Positions 1-12,026 are shown, numbered from the stretch's first letter. The stretch: 64,000 bases of DNA from Ashinkailepas kermadecensis (GCA_034440615.1 JAOTOM010004868.1:186001-250000), one strand, 5' to 3'. Translations and numbers: made by a program. The notes: generated from the letters alone by a model not told the origin.

Positions 1-774
1 CATAGCCAACAAGAAACAAGGCAACGCTACGCGAACGCCAAGCTACCCAACAAAACAAAAACATCACCGATGTAGCAAGACACACACTTGCAGCAACGAT
101 GTCTGATGAGGCACAGTCAAACAGTGCTTTAACGACAAAGAGCGTTGACCTTCATCGTTTGACCAGCTGTAGCGGCAGATGACCAGCTGTTGTAGTGGTA
201 GATGACCAGCTGTAGTAGTAGATGACCATAACATGACCACCTTTGCAGCCGGTGCAACACAACGGCGACGGAACGTGCAGCACGCACAACACAGCAACAC
301 GAGGATCGCCAGTAGATGACCATAACATGACCACCTTTGCAGCCGGTACAACGGCGACAGACCGTGCAGCAACACGAGGAGCGCGAGGAGCCACCACCGA
401 TGGCGCCGCTCAAACACGGCGAGCTATCGCCCACGAAGCCGGATTCGACAACAGTGCGCAACAATGAAGCAAGAACACCAGGCAACACAAACCGTGCACA
501 TTACACTCACCCGGCAGGCGCAATGTCACCCGACAGGCGCACGCATGTGTTTGGGAAATCCGGACACATCCAGGTATAACCAGATATATCCAGGTATATC
601 CAGGTATATTAAGATATATCCAGATACATCCAGGTACAAGGGGTTTGACTCGAGCAATATCGAATCGCCACACCCCATTCATGAAAACGGCGAAACGATA
701 GGATGTTAGATAAAGCAAATGGGAAGAGCTTTCTAGAATACTCAACATGTCACGATATGGTGCCTCATATATGC

Positions 775-778
<4 letters not shown>
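1..778. other. Non-coding stretch with a short direct repeat
   Basis: No gene recognised. A segment reading gatgaccataacatgaccac, followed by a shared ctttgcagccggt tail, occurs at about 221-262 and again at about 315-352, so this is a local duplication. Around 575-640 there is a loose CCAGGTATAT repeat. ORFs here are short and low-complexity. Confidence 0.6.

Positions 779-842
<64 letters not shown>
779..842. repeat. (TA)n microsatellite
   Basis: About 64 bp of uninterrupted TA dinucleotide. Confidence 0.98.
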
Positions 843-845
<3 letters not shown>

Positions 846-1078
846 CTCACTTCTGCATTTTTCACAGTGTATGTGTAGGTCCGATGTGCAAGATAATTTG
901 CTGCCTACACTCATCAGGTACAGTTTTATTCCCAGGATACCACGAACTTCCATGGTAATTATCTTGGTTCTCGTCAGCGTTGCTGCTATGTTTTGATGGG
1001 ATTGGAAGAGAATCATTTGCCGATGTCCATATCACGCTTGATCTCTTCGCCTACACTTTATGCAACGTATGTGAGCAT

Positions 1079-1176
1079 CTGCTAAGTCTGCTACATCTGC
1101 TACGTCCGCTACATCTGCTACGTCTGCTACATCTGCTACGTCTGCTACATCTGCTACGTCTGCTACATCTGCTACG
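1079..1176. repeat. 9-bp tandem repeat (CTGCTACAT/CTGCTACGT)
   Basis: About eleven copies of a 9-bp unit in which CTGCTACAT and CTGCTACGT mostly alternate, giving an 18-bp higher order. Confidence 0.93.
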
Positions 1177-2286
1177 CGACAAAATACCCGACCAGGTCTT
1201 CACCTGGACTAAGGGGCAATCGGATTTCGTTTTCTCCCGAAGTATATGCAACCCGACGTGAAATTATTCAGCCATTACAGATAATACATGACAAAATGTT
1301 CCCTCCTTACATTGCATGTCATGGTCATGTCCTATCGACTAACTTGAGGCGGCTCTTCGCTTCGAGTTTCATTTTGAAGCAATTTACCTGAAAGTTCTCC
1401 CTTGAAGTGTGTGCGCAAGTTTGTCATGAATTTGAATTCGAAATGTTCCGGCTCAGAACGGATATTCCTTTGGATTGTCGCCACCCCGGGCAGATCAGTG
1501 CGCGTGCCTCCAGCAATGCACACGACCGGACGAGGGTCCGACTAGTAGGTTAAGCTATTCCAATCCTTCCCCTGTCCCTTCTTCACATCCACCTGAGCAC
1601 AGCAAAAGTCGAAGCTGCCCAATCCCTCGACTCGATAGGTCTTGGCCCAATCCCACATCTTCATGTTCATCTCAGCTGAGTCTGTTCGAATTTTGCACAG
1701 CTATGTGCTGGCCACGTGACTCTCTTCCACCAACTCCTTCCAACTCCTGGCAACTCGGCCACGTTGCTCTTTCTTTTATCGGACTCGACCATCTGACACG
1801 TCTTAACTGGCTCAAGCTGACTGAGCTTAACCGGCTTAAGCTGACTGAGCTTAACTGGCCCGTTTGGCAGAGCTGACCGGCCCGTTTGACTGGGCTCACG
1901 TGGACGCGTAAGTGGACGTGGACTGCAATTGAATGTGAGACACTTGTCGCAACTGGTGAACGGTTCTCCTCTGCAAACTGAAAAACCGAGCTGATCCTCT
2001 GCAAGAAGGGACCCCGCTCCTCATTTTCCTCTCGCCACGCTAAATGGTGGAAAGCCCGGCTTTGCGTTGGTGTTCTCATCATGTTTTCTTCTGCTCTTAA
2101 AATCATCAGCAATCGTTCATCGCATATTTACTGGTGCTTGACGTTGGCCTGCTCCGTGACCTTGACCGCTGTGCGTGTGTCTGGTGGTCGACCAACTGTT
2201 CAGTTTGCATTTATTCGATGTTCAAGCGAAACGTCGTGTTTGTTTCGCGACCAGAGTGCGGAAACAGCGGCGAAGCCTGGCGATTG
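1177..2286. other. Unrecognised non-coding stretch
   Basis: No gene recognised on either strand. At about 1,804-1,860 a 21-bp segment containing AAGCTGACTGAGCTTAAC is directly repeated. Nothing else identified. Confidence 0.5.
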
Positions 2287-2457
2287 TCTGCATTGCGTGT
2301 AAATAAAATATACGACCTTCAACATACCAGCTCCTGACGATGGCCCCTGGCCGAAACGTTGAATAATAAAATATAACTTTTATCGTTACTTTTGATGTCA
2401 ACTCAGCACCTCCTGGTATATTGAAGGTCGTATATTTTCTTTACACGCAATGTCTAA
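2287..2457. mobile_element. Fold-back (MITE-like) element with about 42-bp inverted arms
   Basis: The left arm (2,287-2,330) and right arm (2,413-2,457) are near-perfect inverted repeats, both containing ATTGCGTGTAAA and ACGACCTTCAA on one strand or the other, with about three or four mismatches. The 82-bp centre holds CTGACGATGGCCCC followed by TGGCCGAAACGTTG. This resembles a motif I recall from many animal repeats, possibly Penelope-like elements. No target-site duplication was established. Confidence 0.7.
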
Positions 2458-2539
2458 AACCTAGGAGTATCTAGGAGCCATTATTCGTTGTATTAAACGA
2501 TTGACTGCATCACCACAATAACCTGTCTTACCTGAACCA

Positions 2540-2815
2540 TGGGTGGATACAGGGGGCGGGAATAGACGGCCCTCCCCATGGAAAGGTAGCGCCCCTCTGG
2601 CCGTGAAAGGCGCCTTTGCAATAAGGCTCGAATGCACCCCTCCCCGCCGCTCGACTGATTTGTCATTCAAAGACCACTTTCAGAGGAAAAGGCGCCTAGC
2701 GTGCTCGAAGTACACCCTCCCCCTTCGCTCAGCGAATTTCTCGGCCGAAGGCGCCCCTCCGACGACATGTGCCCCTCCCCATGAGCATTCCTGCATCCGC
2801 TCCTGACCTGAGCTA
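2540..2815. repeat. GC-rich dispersed repeat with gcgcccctc motifs
   Basis: Runs such as GGCGCCCCTCC, GAAAGGCGCC and ATGTGCCCCTCCCC recur here and at about 33,268-33,440 and 22,250-22,270. This suggests a dispersed non-autonomous repeat family. Ends are not defined, and the coding-like ORFs are not convincing. Confidence 0.4.
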
Positions 2816-3984
2816 GGCTAACCGTAACAAATAGACAAAAACGATCTGCGTGTAACTCCGGAAGCCAAAGAAATGACGCTTCACAATGCCGTTTAGCGCA
2901 TCTCTCCACTCAGTCTTGAGCACACGTCAGTTGGCGACCTCCCGCACTGCCACGAGGACGAAATTCTTTCGTTCTGCAAGGGCGGAGGCGCCAACGAGCA
3001 GACGTGTCTCCACCGAATTTCTAAAGCTTACCAACAGGATTATCACGTTGCCGGAAAAGATCTACGTAAAATTACTCTGTCTCCCCAAAAAAAGAATTTA
3101 AAAAAAGAAGGGCCCCCGTCTCAATCAATCAATCAATCATATATTGAGGTCTCCATAGTCCAGGCAATGTAGAAACAAGGCATGTACGTCATGGCTTTTC
3201 AGCCTCGTCAAATCAGTTGAAAATATAAGATGAAATGCCTACTGACCGTCTCCTGATTTAAAATCTAACAATAATAAAGCACATTTGAGATGAGCAGAAG
3301 ATGACTGCTCGGGGGCAGAGAATGACAGTACTAGTGTCATTTAGCAGAAACAGAGCTTATCATGCCGAAGCAGATGTTGCCATTTGCCGTTATCGAGGTG
3401 GCTCGACCTGAAGTGGACTTTAGCGTGCATCGACTGTACTGGTCATGTAGCGACCCGAAATGGGCGCTTTATGACCAGTGAAGTCGATGCACCCGAAATC
3501 GCAAAGAACTAGCCAACCGACTGGGCCCGAAGTCACGCGCAATCAATAGAACTGCGCACTGCCAACGAGGGAACGAGATAATGGTGCGGCTCACCAACAC
3601 GCACATCATGCTCCACTTCTTTCTCTGTGGCTGGCTTCCTTTTCACCTGCTCATCGGCGATTCTGCGTTTGATGCCACGCGCACGGCGCAAATTGAATAC
3701 GCCAGCCAATAATCCTACAGCGATTCACGTAATTTTGACTTTGATTCACTCACAGTCGTTGACGAATAGTTCCAATCATAAGTCATGTCGCCAACAAAAA
3801 CAAAAAAAACAACAACTTGGAGGTATAAAATTGAACGGCCCAACAACCTCAAAACATAGCACCTTAATAAGTTGAGCTACCCGTGGGCTTTAGCAGCACA
3901 TCTGGTTCTACCCGTCGCACCGGAGGCATATCGGCCCGCAAGTCCACATAGCGAAACATGCACCGGCATCGTCTCCGCTCAGTC
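2816..3984. other. Unrecognised non-coding stretch
   Basis: No gene recognised. A short TCAA tetranucleotide run at 3,119-3,138 is followed by TATATTGAGGTCTCC, which could be the 3' tail of a retrotransposed repeat. Around 3,440-3,500, 'actggtcatgtagcgacccg' and 'atgaccagtgaagtcgatgc' form a loose inverted repeat. Confidence 0.45.
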
Positions 3985-4440
3985 CTAGCAGTCCTAACAG
4001 TCCTAGCAATCCTAACAGTCCTGGCAGTCCTGGCAGTCATAGCAGTCATAGCAGTCCTTACAGTCCTAGCAGTCCTAACAGTCCTAGCAGTCCTAGTGCC
4101 CTAACAGTCATTGAGTCCTAGCAGTCCTATCAGTCTTAACGTCCTAACAGTCATATCACTCCTAGCGTCCTAGCGTCCTAGCAGTCGCGTCGTCCTAGCA
4201 GTCATAGCGTCCTAGCAGTCGCGTCGTCGTAGCAGTCATAGTGTCCTAGCAGCATTCGTAGTCCTAGCGTCCTAGCAGTCCTAGGTGTCTTAGCAGTCAT
4301 AGCGTTCTAGCAGTGCTATCGTCCTATCAGTCCTATCAGTCCTAACGTCCTAACAGCCTTAGCAGTCCTAGTGTCCTTGTAGTCGTAGCGTCCCGGCGTC
4401 TTAGCATCTTAGCAGTCCAAGCGTGCTGGCATCCTGGCGA
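3985..4440. repeat. Degenerate 9-bp repeat (AGTCCTAGC family)
   Basis: Roughly forty imperfect copies of AGTCCTAGC/AGTCCTAAC, with frequent loss or gain of a base or two. An old minisatellite. Confidence 0.9.
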
Positions 4441-4494
4441 CTTAGCGTCCTAAATCCATCGTCGCATCACGTCGCATCACGTTGCCGACGAAAT

Positions 4495-4604
4495 CTTACT
4501 TTACACCTTACTTTACACCTTACTTTACGCCTTACTTTACACCTTACTTTACACCTTACTTTACACCTTACTTTACACCTTACTTTACACCTTACTTTAC
4601 ACCT
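4495..4604. repeat. 12-bp tandem repeat (ACCTTACTTTAC)
   Basis: About nine copies of ACCTTACTTTAC, with one variant carrying G. Confidence 0.95.
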
Positions 4605-4929
4605 TTACCGGGCGCAACGCCAAGTGCTCCTTTCTCTCAGGTATTTTCAGACTAATTTTGATCTCTTCCATCATGTTCGTGCTGAGCTTTACGTTCGAGT
4701 TGCTTCGCCAGGTGCAAGAAAGCTTTGGCGAGTGCATCGTTAACCAGATGCATCGGGTAGAGGAGTGGGTGTTTCTGAGATGCTCCTGCCGATAAGCAAC
4801 CATGATCCATTTTCCGATTATCCACTACTATCAAAGGAGCCGACCTGCGAAAAAAATGCATAGGTTATGCTGACGACCTGCACTTAAGCACAACAGTTGG
4901 ACAACACCAAAATACATTCATTGGTGCTT

Positions 4930-5062
4930 CATGTACACTTCATGTACACTTCATGAAGTGTAACATCGTGATGCAGAGCACGGATGTGAAGGTGTGAATA
5001 AAGTGAAGATGTGAATAAAATGAAGGTGTGAATAAAATGAAGGTGTGAATAAAGTGCGAAAG
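4930..5062. repeat. Short tandem repeats (CATGTACACTT; TGTGAATAAAATGAAGG)
   Basis: Three copies of an 11-bp CATGTACACTT-type unit (4,930-4,960) are followed by four copies of a roughly 17-bp GTGTGAATAAAATGAAG unit (4,985-5,060). Confidence 0.85.
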
Positions 5063-5459
5063 AGAAGAGAAAATGCATAGTGTAGTGTGCTGCTTCACGC
5101 ATTGTGCAGATTTGCCCAGCCAACTACCCGTTTTTCCACAATGAACTGAAATAAATGGTGTAGCCAAGTCGCATCACTGACTCGACGGCGTCCTGTTCGA
5201 AACATCGACATTGAGCACGCGCTTCAACGAAATGCGTCAATTTATGAGTGAAATGGCGTTCCAAGAGTGAAGGCGTTCCATTTGAAATGCGTCTATTTAA
5301 GAGTGAAGCCCAACATTTTCTAGTTAATGGGTTCTAAGTATTCGGGCTTTCAAACTAAAGATTCACTTAAAAAACAGCTCGGAACGAAACATAAAGTTAC
5401 ATTTCGAGTACTAGACAGCTAAGAAAGCAACATTTGCTTGCAGCCAGTTTATCTTTGCA
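5063..5459. other. Unrecognised non-coding stretch
   Basis: No gene recognised. A loose repeat of AAATGCGTC..ATTTA..GAGTGAA occurs twice at about 5,228-5,310. Confidence 0.5.
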
Positions 5460-6130
5460 GCAGTGTCCAGACGCCACTTAAGTCGCCGCTACTTCCCGAA
5501 TTCCGACCGGGCCGGCGAAAACGTCGCCCAGCTCCGTGACGTCACTTTAGCGTCACCGAGCCCGCCGGCCGGTGACGTCACGACTCGTGACGTCACCGCG
5601 CGTCGGCGCCGGCCAAATAAACGAAAATCGACGGTGCTGCCATGCTGCGGAGGCGGCGCGAAGCACACACGGCGCGCAGAGCGCAGCGGGACACAGCCAG
5701 GCGCGCGCGGCGGCAGCGGCCGAGGGGGGCGCGCGCGCGCCAGTACGTACTTGCCCGGCCCACCATCTGCACGGCGCGCACTCCCTTACGGAACAGGGCC
5801 ACTGTAGTGCGAGAGAGAGCCGGCCTGTTAGCTGGGCTGCGGCGACGCCAGGCTGCGCCGGGCGCGGACCGCAGCACGCGTCCACGTGTCGACTGGGTAA
5901 CGCCGGGTTAGCGGGGGCGCACGCACAGGTCAGCGTGCACGCAGCACGAGCGCACGCCGAGGCGGCGGCAGGGGTGCACGCAGCCGATGCCGATGCTGGG
6001 TGTGTAGATGTCGGGTCAGTGCCACACGCGCAACGCAAGTCGACCAGGCCACCACGTGTAAGCGCACATGGAGAGTCAGTGTGCAGTGTGACGATGCCGA
6101 GGTCACCTGAAATTGGTGCTGGCGATTCGA
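5460..6130. promoter_or_regulatory. CpG-rich patch with three CRE octamers; candidate regulatory island
   Basis: GC and CpG density rise sharply compared with the flanks. Three perfect TGACGTCA octamers sit at 5,537, 5,573 and 5,588. ORFs run through the patch on both strands, as expected from low stop-codon frequency in GC-rich DNA, and none resembles a known protein. It could be a CpG island (alternative promoter or enhancer) in or beside the channel gene; no TSS motif was identified. Confidence 0.4.
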
Positions 6131-6145
6131 CGACCGCTCGGACAA

Positions 6146-6556
6146 GTCAAGCCCAAGTTAAGCCCAAGTTAAGCCCAAGTTAAGCCCAAGTTAAGCCCAA
6201 GTTAAGCCCAAGTTAAGCCCAAGTTAAGCCCAAGTTAAGCCCAAGTTAAGCCCAAGTTAAGCCCAAGTTAAGCCCAAGTTAAGCCCAAGTTAAGCCCAAG
6301 TTAAGCCCAAGTTAAGCCCAAGTTAAGCCCAAGTTAAGCCCAAGTTAAGCCCAAGTTAAGCCCAAGTTAAGCCCAAGTTAAGCCCAAGTTAAGCACAAGT
6401 TAAGCACAAGTTAAGCCCAAGTTAAGCCCAGGTTAAGCCCAAGTTAAGTCCACGTTAAGTCCAAGTTAAGCCCAAGTTAAGCCCAAGTTAAGCCCAAGTT
6501 AAGCCCAAGTTAAGCCCAAGTTAAGCCCAAGTTAAGCCCAAGTTAAGCCCAAGTTC
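6146..6556. repeat. 11-bp minisatellite (AAGCCCAAGTT)
   Basis: About 37 near-identical copies of AAGCCCAAGTT, with a few variants (aagCACaagtt, aagTCCaCgtt) clustered at 6,391-6,465. High homogeneity suggests recent expansion. Confidence 0.97.
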
Positions 6557-7289
6557 GTGTAAGCTGAGGAAACGAGGCAAGCGAGCGTCCAGGTTCGAGC
6601 CAAGCCGGGCAGCTCGGCGGTGCTAAGCTCGGGCGTTTGCGTTTAAGAAGCGTTTGCCGAACGATACCACTCGGCAAGCTCAGCAAATCGTAAGCTAACA
6701 CCGGTCACGATTTCCCCTGGGTGAGGGGAGCCCCTGGCGGCCTTGCATACCGGAAACATCCCTGTAGTAGGCAATGCTAAAGGTAAGAAAAGACTTTTCA
6801 AATGGGTATGAGTAAACTGTTTTTAAGAGAATTCGTCTGGCCATCTTTCCAGCCTACCTGGCCCACGGCTTCCACGCATTGGCAAGATTATGTGTGTAAA
6901 ATTAATAATAATTTTTGGGAGTTGCTCTGGGGGGGGGGGGCGAGAATGCTGGTCTTCAACTATTTGTGGAACTGGGCCCCTACATTTTTAGTGTGTTAAC
7001 CATGACGTTCCTGGGGGACGACGTACAGCTGATGGCTCTAAAACTTGAATGCCCTTTAGAGGGGCGGGGTCCGAATCATCGTGAAAATTGTACAATGTTC
7101 GGAGATTCTGGCCACCAAATTGAACACAATCCTGCAATGTTCAGCGTTTCTGCAAAGTAGGTTGCATAAAGCAGATACAACGTATATGAAGTTATGTAAA
7201 GTACTTATATATAGCAGAAGTAGGAGGTACAGTGCCATTAATGGTGCCCTCAATGCCACTGCAGTGATGCGCGTGCTGTTGCGGGCGGC
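6557..7289. other. Unrecognised non-coding stretch
   Basis: No gene recognised. A run of ten G is at about 6,931-6,940. Nothing else stands out. Confidence 0.5.
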
Positions 7290-7545
7290 CGGTGTCGGAA
7301 CGATAGGCTTCCCTTAGCGGTGCCCTTTATGGTGACCTTAATGGTGACCTTAATGGTGCCCTCAACGGTGTCATTAATGGTGCTCTTAATGCCGGCGCAG
7401 TGACGCGTGTGCTGTTGGGGACGGTCGGTGTCAGAGCCATAGTTCTTCCTTAATTGTCCCCTTAATGATGGCCTTAATGGTGCCTTCAGTGGTGTCCGTA
7501 ATTGTACACTTAATAGTGTCCTTAATGGTGTCCTTAATGCCTCTA
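7290..7545. repeat. Degenerate repeat (CTTAATGGTG family)
   Basis: Many imperfect copies of CTTAATGGTGNCC. A larger block containing GTGCTGTTG(C/G)GG and CGGTGTC is duplicated at about 7,271-7,300 and 7,409-7,435. Confidence 0.75.
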
Positions 7546-8805
7546 TGCCAGTCAATCATACATACGCATAGAATGACGGCTTAAGGCCGAATTTCACAAG
7601 ATACGGCAGTGCCGCAGTTGAAAAGTTGCCGCTCAGCAGACTGGCGGACGCTCAGCACACGCCAGACCTCCCAGAGCTGCCAAATCTACAGCTCTCTGCG
7701 TGCTCCTCGGGCGTGAACTCTGCGTCTGCTCGTGCTCCTCCTGTGCCCGTTCGCGGAAGCAGGCCACGGACGGCCCCGCTGCAGCGAAGCGCACTGGTGT
7801 TCTCGTGCCGCCAGCTGATATGTGTGCTCGAAACTCGACTCGCACCTCGCAAATTCCAACACACCGGATTTGTGAACGTCACAAAGTGACCTCATACTTA
7901 CCTTAGACCTTAGATCTTGGAAAAGACCCCGAAAGACATTGGCAGCTTCACTGCCACAGTCCCAATTCACTAACGCAATGACAGGTCAACTCCATGGTGT
8001 GGGGTCGCTACAATAGCCCCAGGTCAATGACATAGCCGCCGGCTAATTCCGTGGTCACAGACAATAGCGCAGTCTCAAGTGGCTACCGCAATCCCAGGTC
8101 AAATTGCATTGTGTCAAGCCGCTGCAATAGTGTCAGGTTCGTGGTCTCAGGTCAATGTCGTAGCTTCGCGTGAGGACCATCGTCCATTCGTGGAAACACA
8201 GGCAACAATGCGCCGAGTGAAGCTAAAATGGATCCAATTCAGGACGTTCGCTACATTGACGCCAATATCGAACACGCCGCCCACTTACCTACGCGAACAC
8301 GCGATCGATGAGAGACTACGTAGTTATCTGTATCGGTGCCAAGCAGACACCGGAGGCGTTCCGCGGAAACGAGTCGCATTTTGTCAGCAAGTGATCACGT
8401 AACGATCGCATCAAACGCGGCCGGAGAAACGCAACGCATTTATCAGCTTTCGGTGCGGGCCGAAGACCGACCGACCTATCACTACCTATCCTATCCGACC
8501 TATCACTAAGAGTCCTACCGATCTATCACTAAAAGTTGCAACAATTTCCGGGGACAGACGGGCCAGCGGGAGTGTAGTTGTGTGTGGGGGGGGGGGGGGT
8601 CAGATGATGGGCGACACGGGCATACACGGGCACAGGACGGACGGCGCTGCTGTGTGTCCAATGGAAAACGTTATAAGCAAGTCTTCCCGAATTCCAGATA
8701 GGCTGTGTGTGGATTGCTTTCTTCAGTGGTGAAAATATCACCCAGAACGAATCACAACAAAACCAATCAGAACGTCGGATACCAAAAAAGCAGCAAACAG
8801 CTGGC
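7546..8805. other. Unrecognised non-coding stretch
   Basis: No convincing gene. A run of G occurs at 8,586-8,599, and CCTATCACTA is repeated at 8,475-8,530. ORFs of up to about 107 codons show no recognisable domain. Confidence 0.45.
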
Positions 8806-10697
8806 TGATCCGTCATTGTGTTGGTGTGTACAGCTGACTGATCTGTCACTGTGTTGGTGTGTACAGCTGACTGATCCGTCATTGTGTTGGTGTGTACAGC
8901 TGACTGATCTGTCATTGTGTTGGTGTGTACAGCTGGCTGATCTGTCATTGTGTTGGTGTGTACAGCTGACTGATCCGTCATTGTGTTGGTGTGTACAGCT
9001 GACTGATCTGTCACTGTGTTGGTGTGTACAGCTGACTGATCTGTCATTGTGTTGGTGTGTACAGCTGACTGATCTGTCATTGTGTTGGTGTGTACAGCTG
9101 GCTGGTATGTCATTGTGTGTGTGTACAGCTAGCTGATCAAAACCAGCTGTGTTGACCATTGTGTTGGTGTGTACAGCTGACTGATCTGTCACTGTGTTGG
9201 TGTGTACAGCTGACTGATCTGTCATTGTGTTGGTGTGTACAGCTGACTGATCCGTCATTGTGTTGGTGTGTACAGCTGACTGATCCGTCATTGTGTTGGT
9301 GTGTACAGCTGACTGATCTGTCACTGTGTTGGTGTGTACAGCTGACTGATCCGTCACTGTGTTGGTGTGTACAGCTGACTGATCCGTCATTGTGTTGGTG
9401 TGTACAGCCGGCTGATCTGTCATTGTTTTGGTGTGTACCGCTGACTGATCTGACATTGTGTTGGTGTGTACAGCTGGCTGATCTCTCATTATGTTGGTGT
9501 GTACAGCTGGCTGATCTGTCATTGTGTTGGTGTGTACAGCTGACTGATCCGTCATTGTGTTGGTGTGTACAGCTGACTGATCTGTCACTGTGTTGGTGTG
9601 TACAGCTGACTGATCTGTCATTGTGTTGGTGTGTACAGCTGACTGATCTGTCATTGTGTTGGTGTGTACAGCTGGCTGGTATGTCATTGTGTGTGTGTGT
9701 ACAGCTGGCTGATCAAAACCAGCTGTGTTGACCATTGTGTTGGTGTGTACAGCTGACTGATCTGTCACTGTGTTGGTGTGTACAGCTGACTGATCTGTCA
9801 TTGTGTTGGTGTGTACAGCTGACTGATCCGTCATTGTGTTGGTGTGTACCGCTGACTGATCTGACATTGTTTTGGTGTGTATCGCTGACTGATCTGACAT
9901 TGTGTTGGTGTGTACAGCTGACTGATCCGTCATTGTGTTGGTGTGTACAGCTGGCTGATCTGTCATTGTGTTGGTGTGTACAGCTGACTGATCTGTCATT
10001 GTGTTGGTGTGTACAGCTGACTGATCTGTCATTGTGTTGGTGTGTACAGCTGGCTGGTATGTCATTGTGTTGGTGTGTACAGCTGACTGATCTGTCACTG
10101 TGTTGGTGTGTACAGCTGACTGATCTGTCATTGTGTTGGTGTGTACAGCTGACTGATCTGTCATTGTGTTGGTGTGTAGCTGATGATTTTGTGTTGGTGT
10201 GTACAGCTGGCTGGTATGTCATTGTGTTGGTGTGTACAGCTGACTGATATGTCACTGTGTTGGTGTGTACAGCTGACTGATCTGTCATTGTGTTGGTGTG
10301 TACAGCTGACTGATCTGTCATTGTGTTGGTGTGTACAGCTGGCTGGTATGTCATTGTGTGTGTGTGTACAGCTGGCTGATCAAAACCAGCTGTGTTGACC
10401 ATTGTGTTGGTGTGTACAGCTGACTGACTGATTTTTCTTTCTGTCATTGTGTTGGTGTGTACAGCTGACTGATCCGTCATTGTGTTGGTGTGTACCGCTG
10501 ACTGATCTGACATTGTTTTGGTGTGTATCGCTGACTGATCTGACATTGTGTTGGTGTGTACAGCTGACTGATCCGTCATTGTGTTGGTGTGTACAGCTGG
10601 CTGGTATGTCATTGTGTTGGTGTGTACAGCTGACTGATCTGACATTGTGTTGGTGTGTACAGCTGACTGATCTGACATTGTGTTGGTGTGTACAGCT
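8806..10697. repeat. 33-bp minisatellite, about 1.9 kb, open on both strands
   Basis: More than fifty copies of a 33-bp unit reading GTGTACAGCTGACTGATC, then TGTCATTGTGTTGGT. Larger blocks repeat too: a segment ending in ATCAAAACCAGCTGTGTTGACC recurs at about 9,135, 9,712 and 10,377. Because 33 is a multiple of three, long frames stay open. On the minus strand (same as slo) one frame runs 465 codons as an 11-residue TDQSAVHTNTM repeat; on the plus strand CWCVQLTDLSL repeats. No splice or promoter evidence supports expression, so I treat it as intronic or intergenic satellite. Confidence 0.95.
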
Positions 10698-10914
10698 CTG
10701 CACAGTAGGCCCTCCACTACGGTGTCATGTATTACTTGTCCAGCTCCGCGCTGGGAGTCAGAGCCTCCTATACACAGCTGAGAGTGTTTCTCGACTGGAG
10801 CGATGTGTGACGGTGTGACATGGTGTCCTTTCTTTGTTCCAGCCGGATCCGCTTGACTTTGAGCGCAAAATAGCCACTGCTATAGATGTGGAGGCTCGGT
10901 AATGTGACACACCC

Positions 10915-11085
10915 AGTAGCCGCGGTAGTTGATTCGGTAGGGCGTTGGACTCTTGATTGTAGAGTCGTGGGTTCGAATCCCACAACCAGCGGGATTGCGG
11001 GAGTCCATCCGCGACCAACCTGCGTGGGAGGTTGGCGACGCCGTGCGACTCACAGTCGGATGCGTCGTAAAAGAGCACGAGTGCG
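10915..11085 (+). mobile_element. tRNA-derived SINE (family 3)
   Basis: A tRNA-like head starts near 10,919. It has an A-box-like TAGTTGATTCGGTAGGG, a perfect 5-bp T-arm (GTGGG/CCCAC) around TTCGAAT, and a B box GGTTCGAATCC. A non-tRNA body follows (GGGAGTCCATCCGCGACC). No intact acceptor stem with a terminator follows, so a SINE is more likely than a working tRNA gene. Confidence 0.65.
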
Positions 11086-11091
11086 TCACAG

Positions 11092-11188
11092 TGACGTCAT
11101 CGTGTACGACGTATCACGTACGGCGCAATGACGTCACACCCAGTTACGATATAATGACGTCACACGATGCAACGATAGCATGACGTCA
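11092..11188. promoter_or_regulatory. Cluster of four CRE octamers
   Basis: Perfect TGACGTCA at 11,092, 11,129, 11,155 and 11,181, spaced 26-37 bp. The last three share the extension TGACGTCACAC, so the cluster may have grown by local duplication. CREB/ATF binding is possible but unproven. Confidence 0.5.
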
Positions 11189-12026
11189 CACAGTTTTGTG
11201 AGATCTATTCCTATTTCAGTCAGAATGGCTCACGAATGAGGCGCATATTTTTGGCTTGAAATGACGGAGAAAATTAGAACAATTGTAAATAATCTGCCAG
11301 GTTATACTGTCTTCATGGTGTGAATAGATATAATACAACCCTCGAGCACACACTCCTATGACAGAAAGTCATTTTAAATTTCACCCTAGAGCCAGTACGC
11401 AAATAACCCTGTACTATTTTCAGCTTGGAGCAATAGGCCAATATGCCATACGTTGTCAAAGCCATCACTGTTTAAACAAGAGCAAGATACAAAGCCATCT
11501 CAATTAACCATAGCACACTGCGACGATTTTGCTGGCGGAGGCTTTTAGTTTTTGCATTTAGGAAATTAACTATTCATTCAACTATCAAACATACTTTGGT
11601 CATTCCACGACAGAAAGGATCCCTCACTATAGTATCGCGGAATCACCTATTTCTAGCGGCAATATTTCACCACCACAGCTGGAGTGACTCACTATCTCAG
11701 AGTTCCACACTTAGGTACCTCCAGAATACAATTGTCTGTGAAGTTCTCTGGGTAGCGGGTGCCTGAACTTCACCTGTTGCACACCGCTGAATATATTCTT
11801 ACAAACGCGAGGCATATGTCCACGGCGAGTACGGCATTCTCCTCCGATTTGTGGTCGAACGTTTTTCGTTACAAGTCCGTGGCATAAATACGTCGCTGGC
11901 GATTACATGTGTATGCGCAGCATTTGGCGACCAGCCTCGTTTTACAGCACGTGCGCGGACACGTGCTGCTGCATTTTCACAGCACTTCGAGTTCAGCCCG
12001 GCGATCGTCCGCCGGATTCTGCGAGG
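11189..12026. other. Unrecognised non-coding stretch
   Basis: AT-richer sequence with no recognisable gene or repeat. Confidence 0.5.

Noticed and set aside
2325..2372. Hammerhead ribozyme (CTGACGA..stem..GAAAC)
   Set aside because: The core CUGANGA and GAAAC are present with a GGCC/GGCC stem, but an extra U follows CUGACGA, and I found no stem III strand ending in a GUH cleavage site.
5553..6183. Protein-coding gene in the CpG-rich patch (frames up to 203 codons)
   Set aside because: Several frames are open at once on both strands. Ala/Arg-rich composition follows base composition, with no domain.
8767..10717. Repeat-protein genes (TDQSAVHTNT or CWCVQLTDLS) as real coding sequences
   Set aside because: Open on both strands purely because the unit is 33 bp, and interrupted by non-coding spacers. 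Kept only as a low-interest finding.
10919..10994. Functional tRNA genes at the tRNA-like segments (also 12,030, 14,560, 18,380, 30,680, 60,565)
   Set aside because: Promoter boxes are present, but acceptor or T-arms are incomplete and the segments continue into shared SINE bodies.
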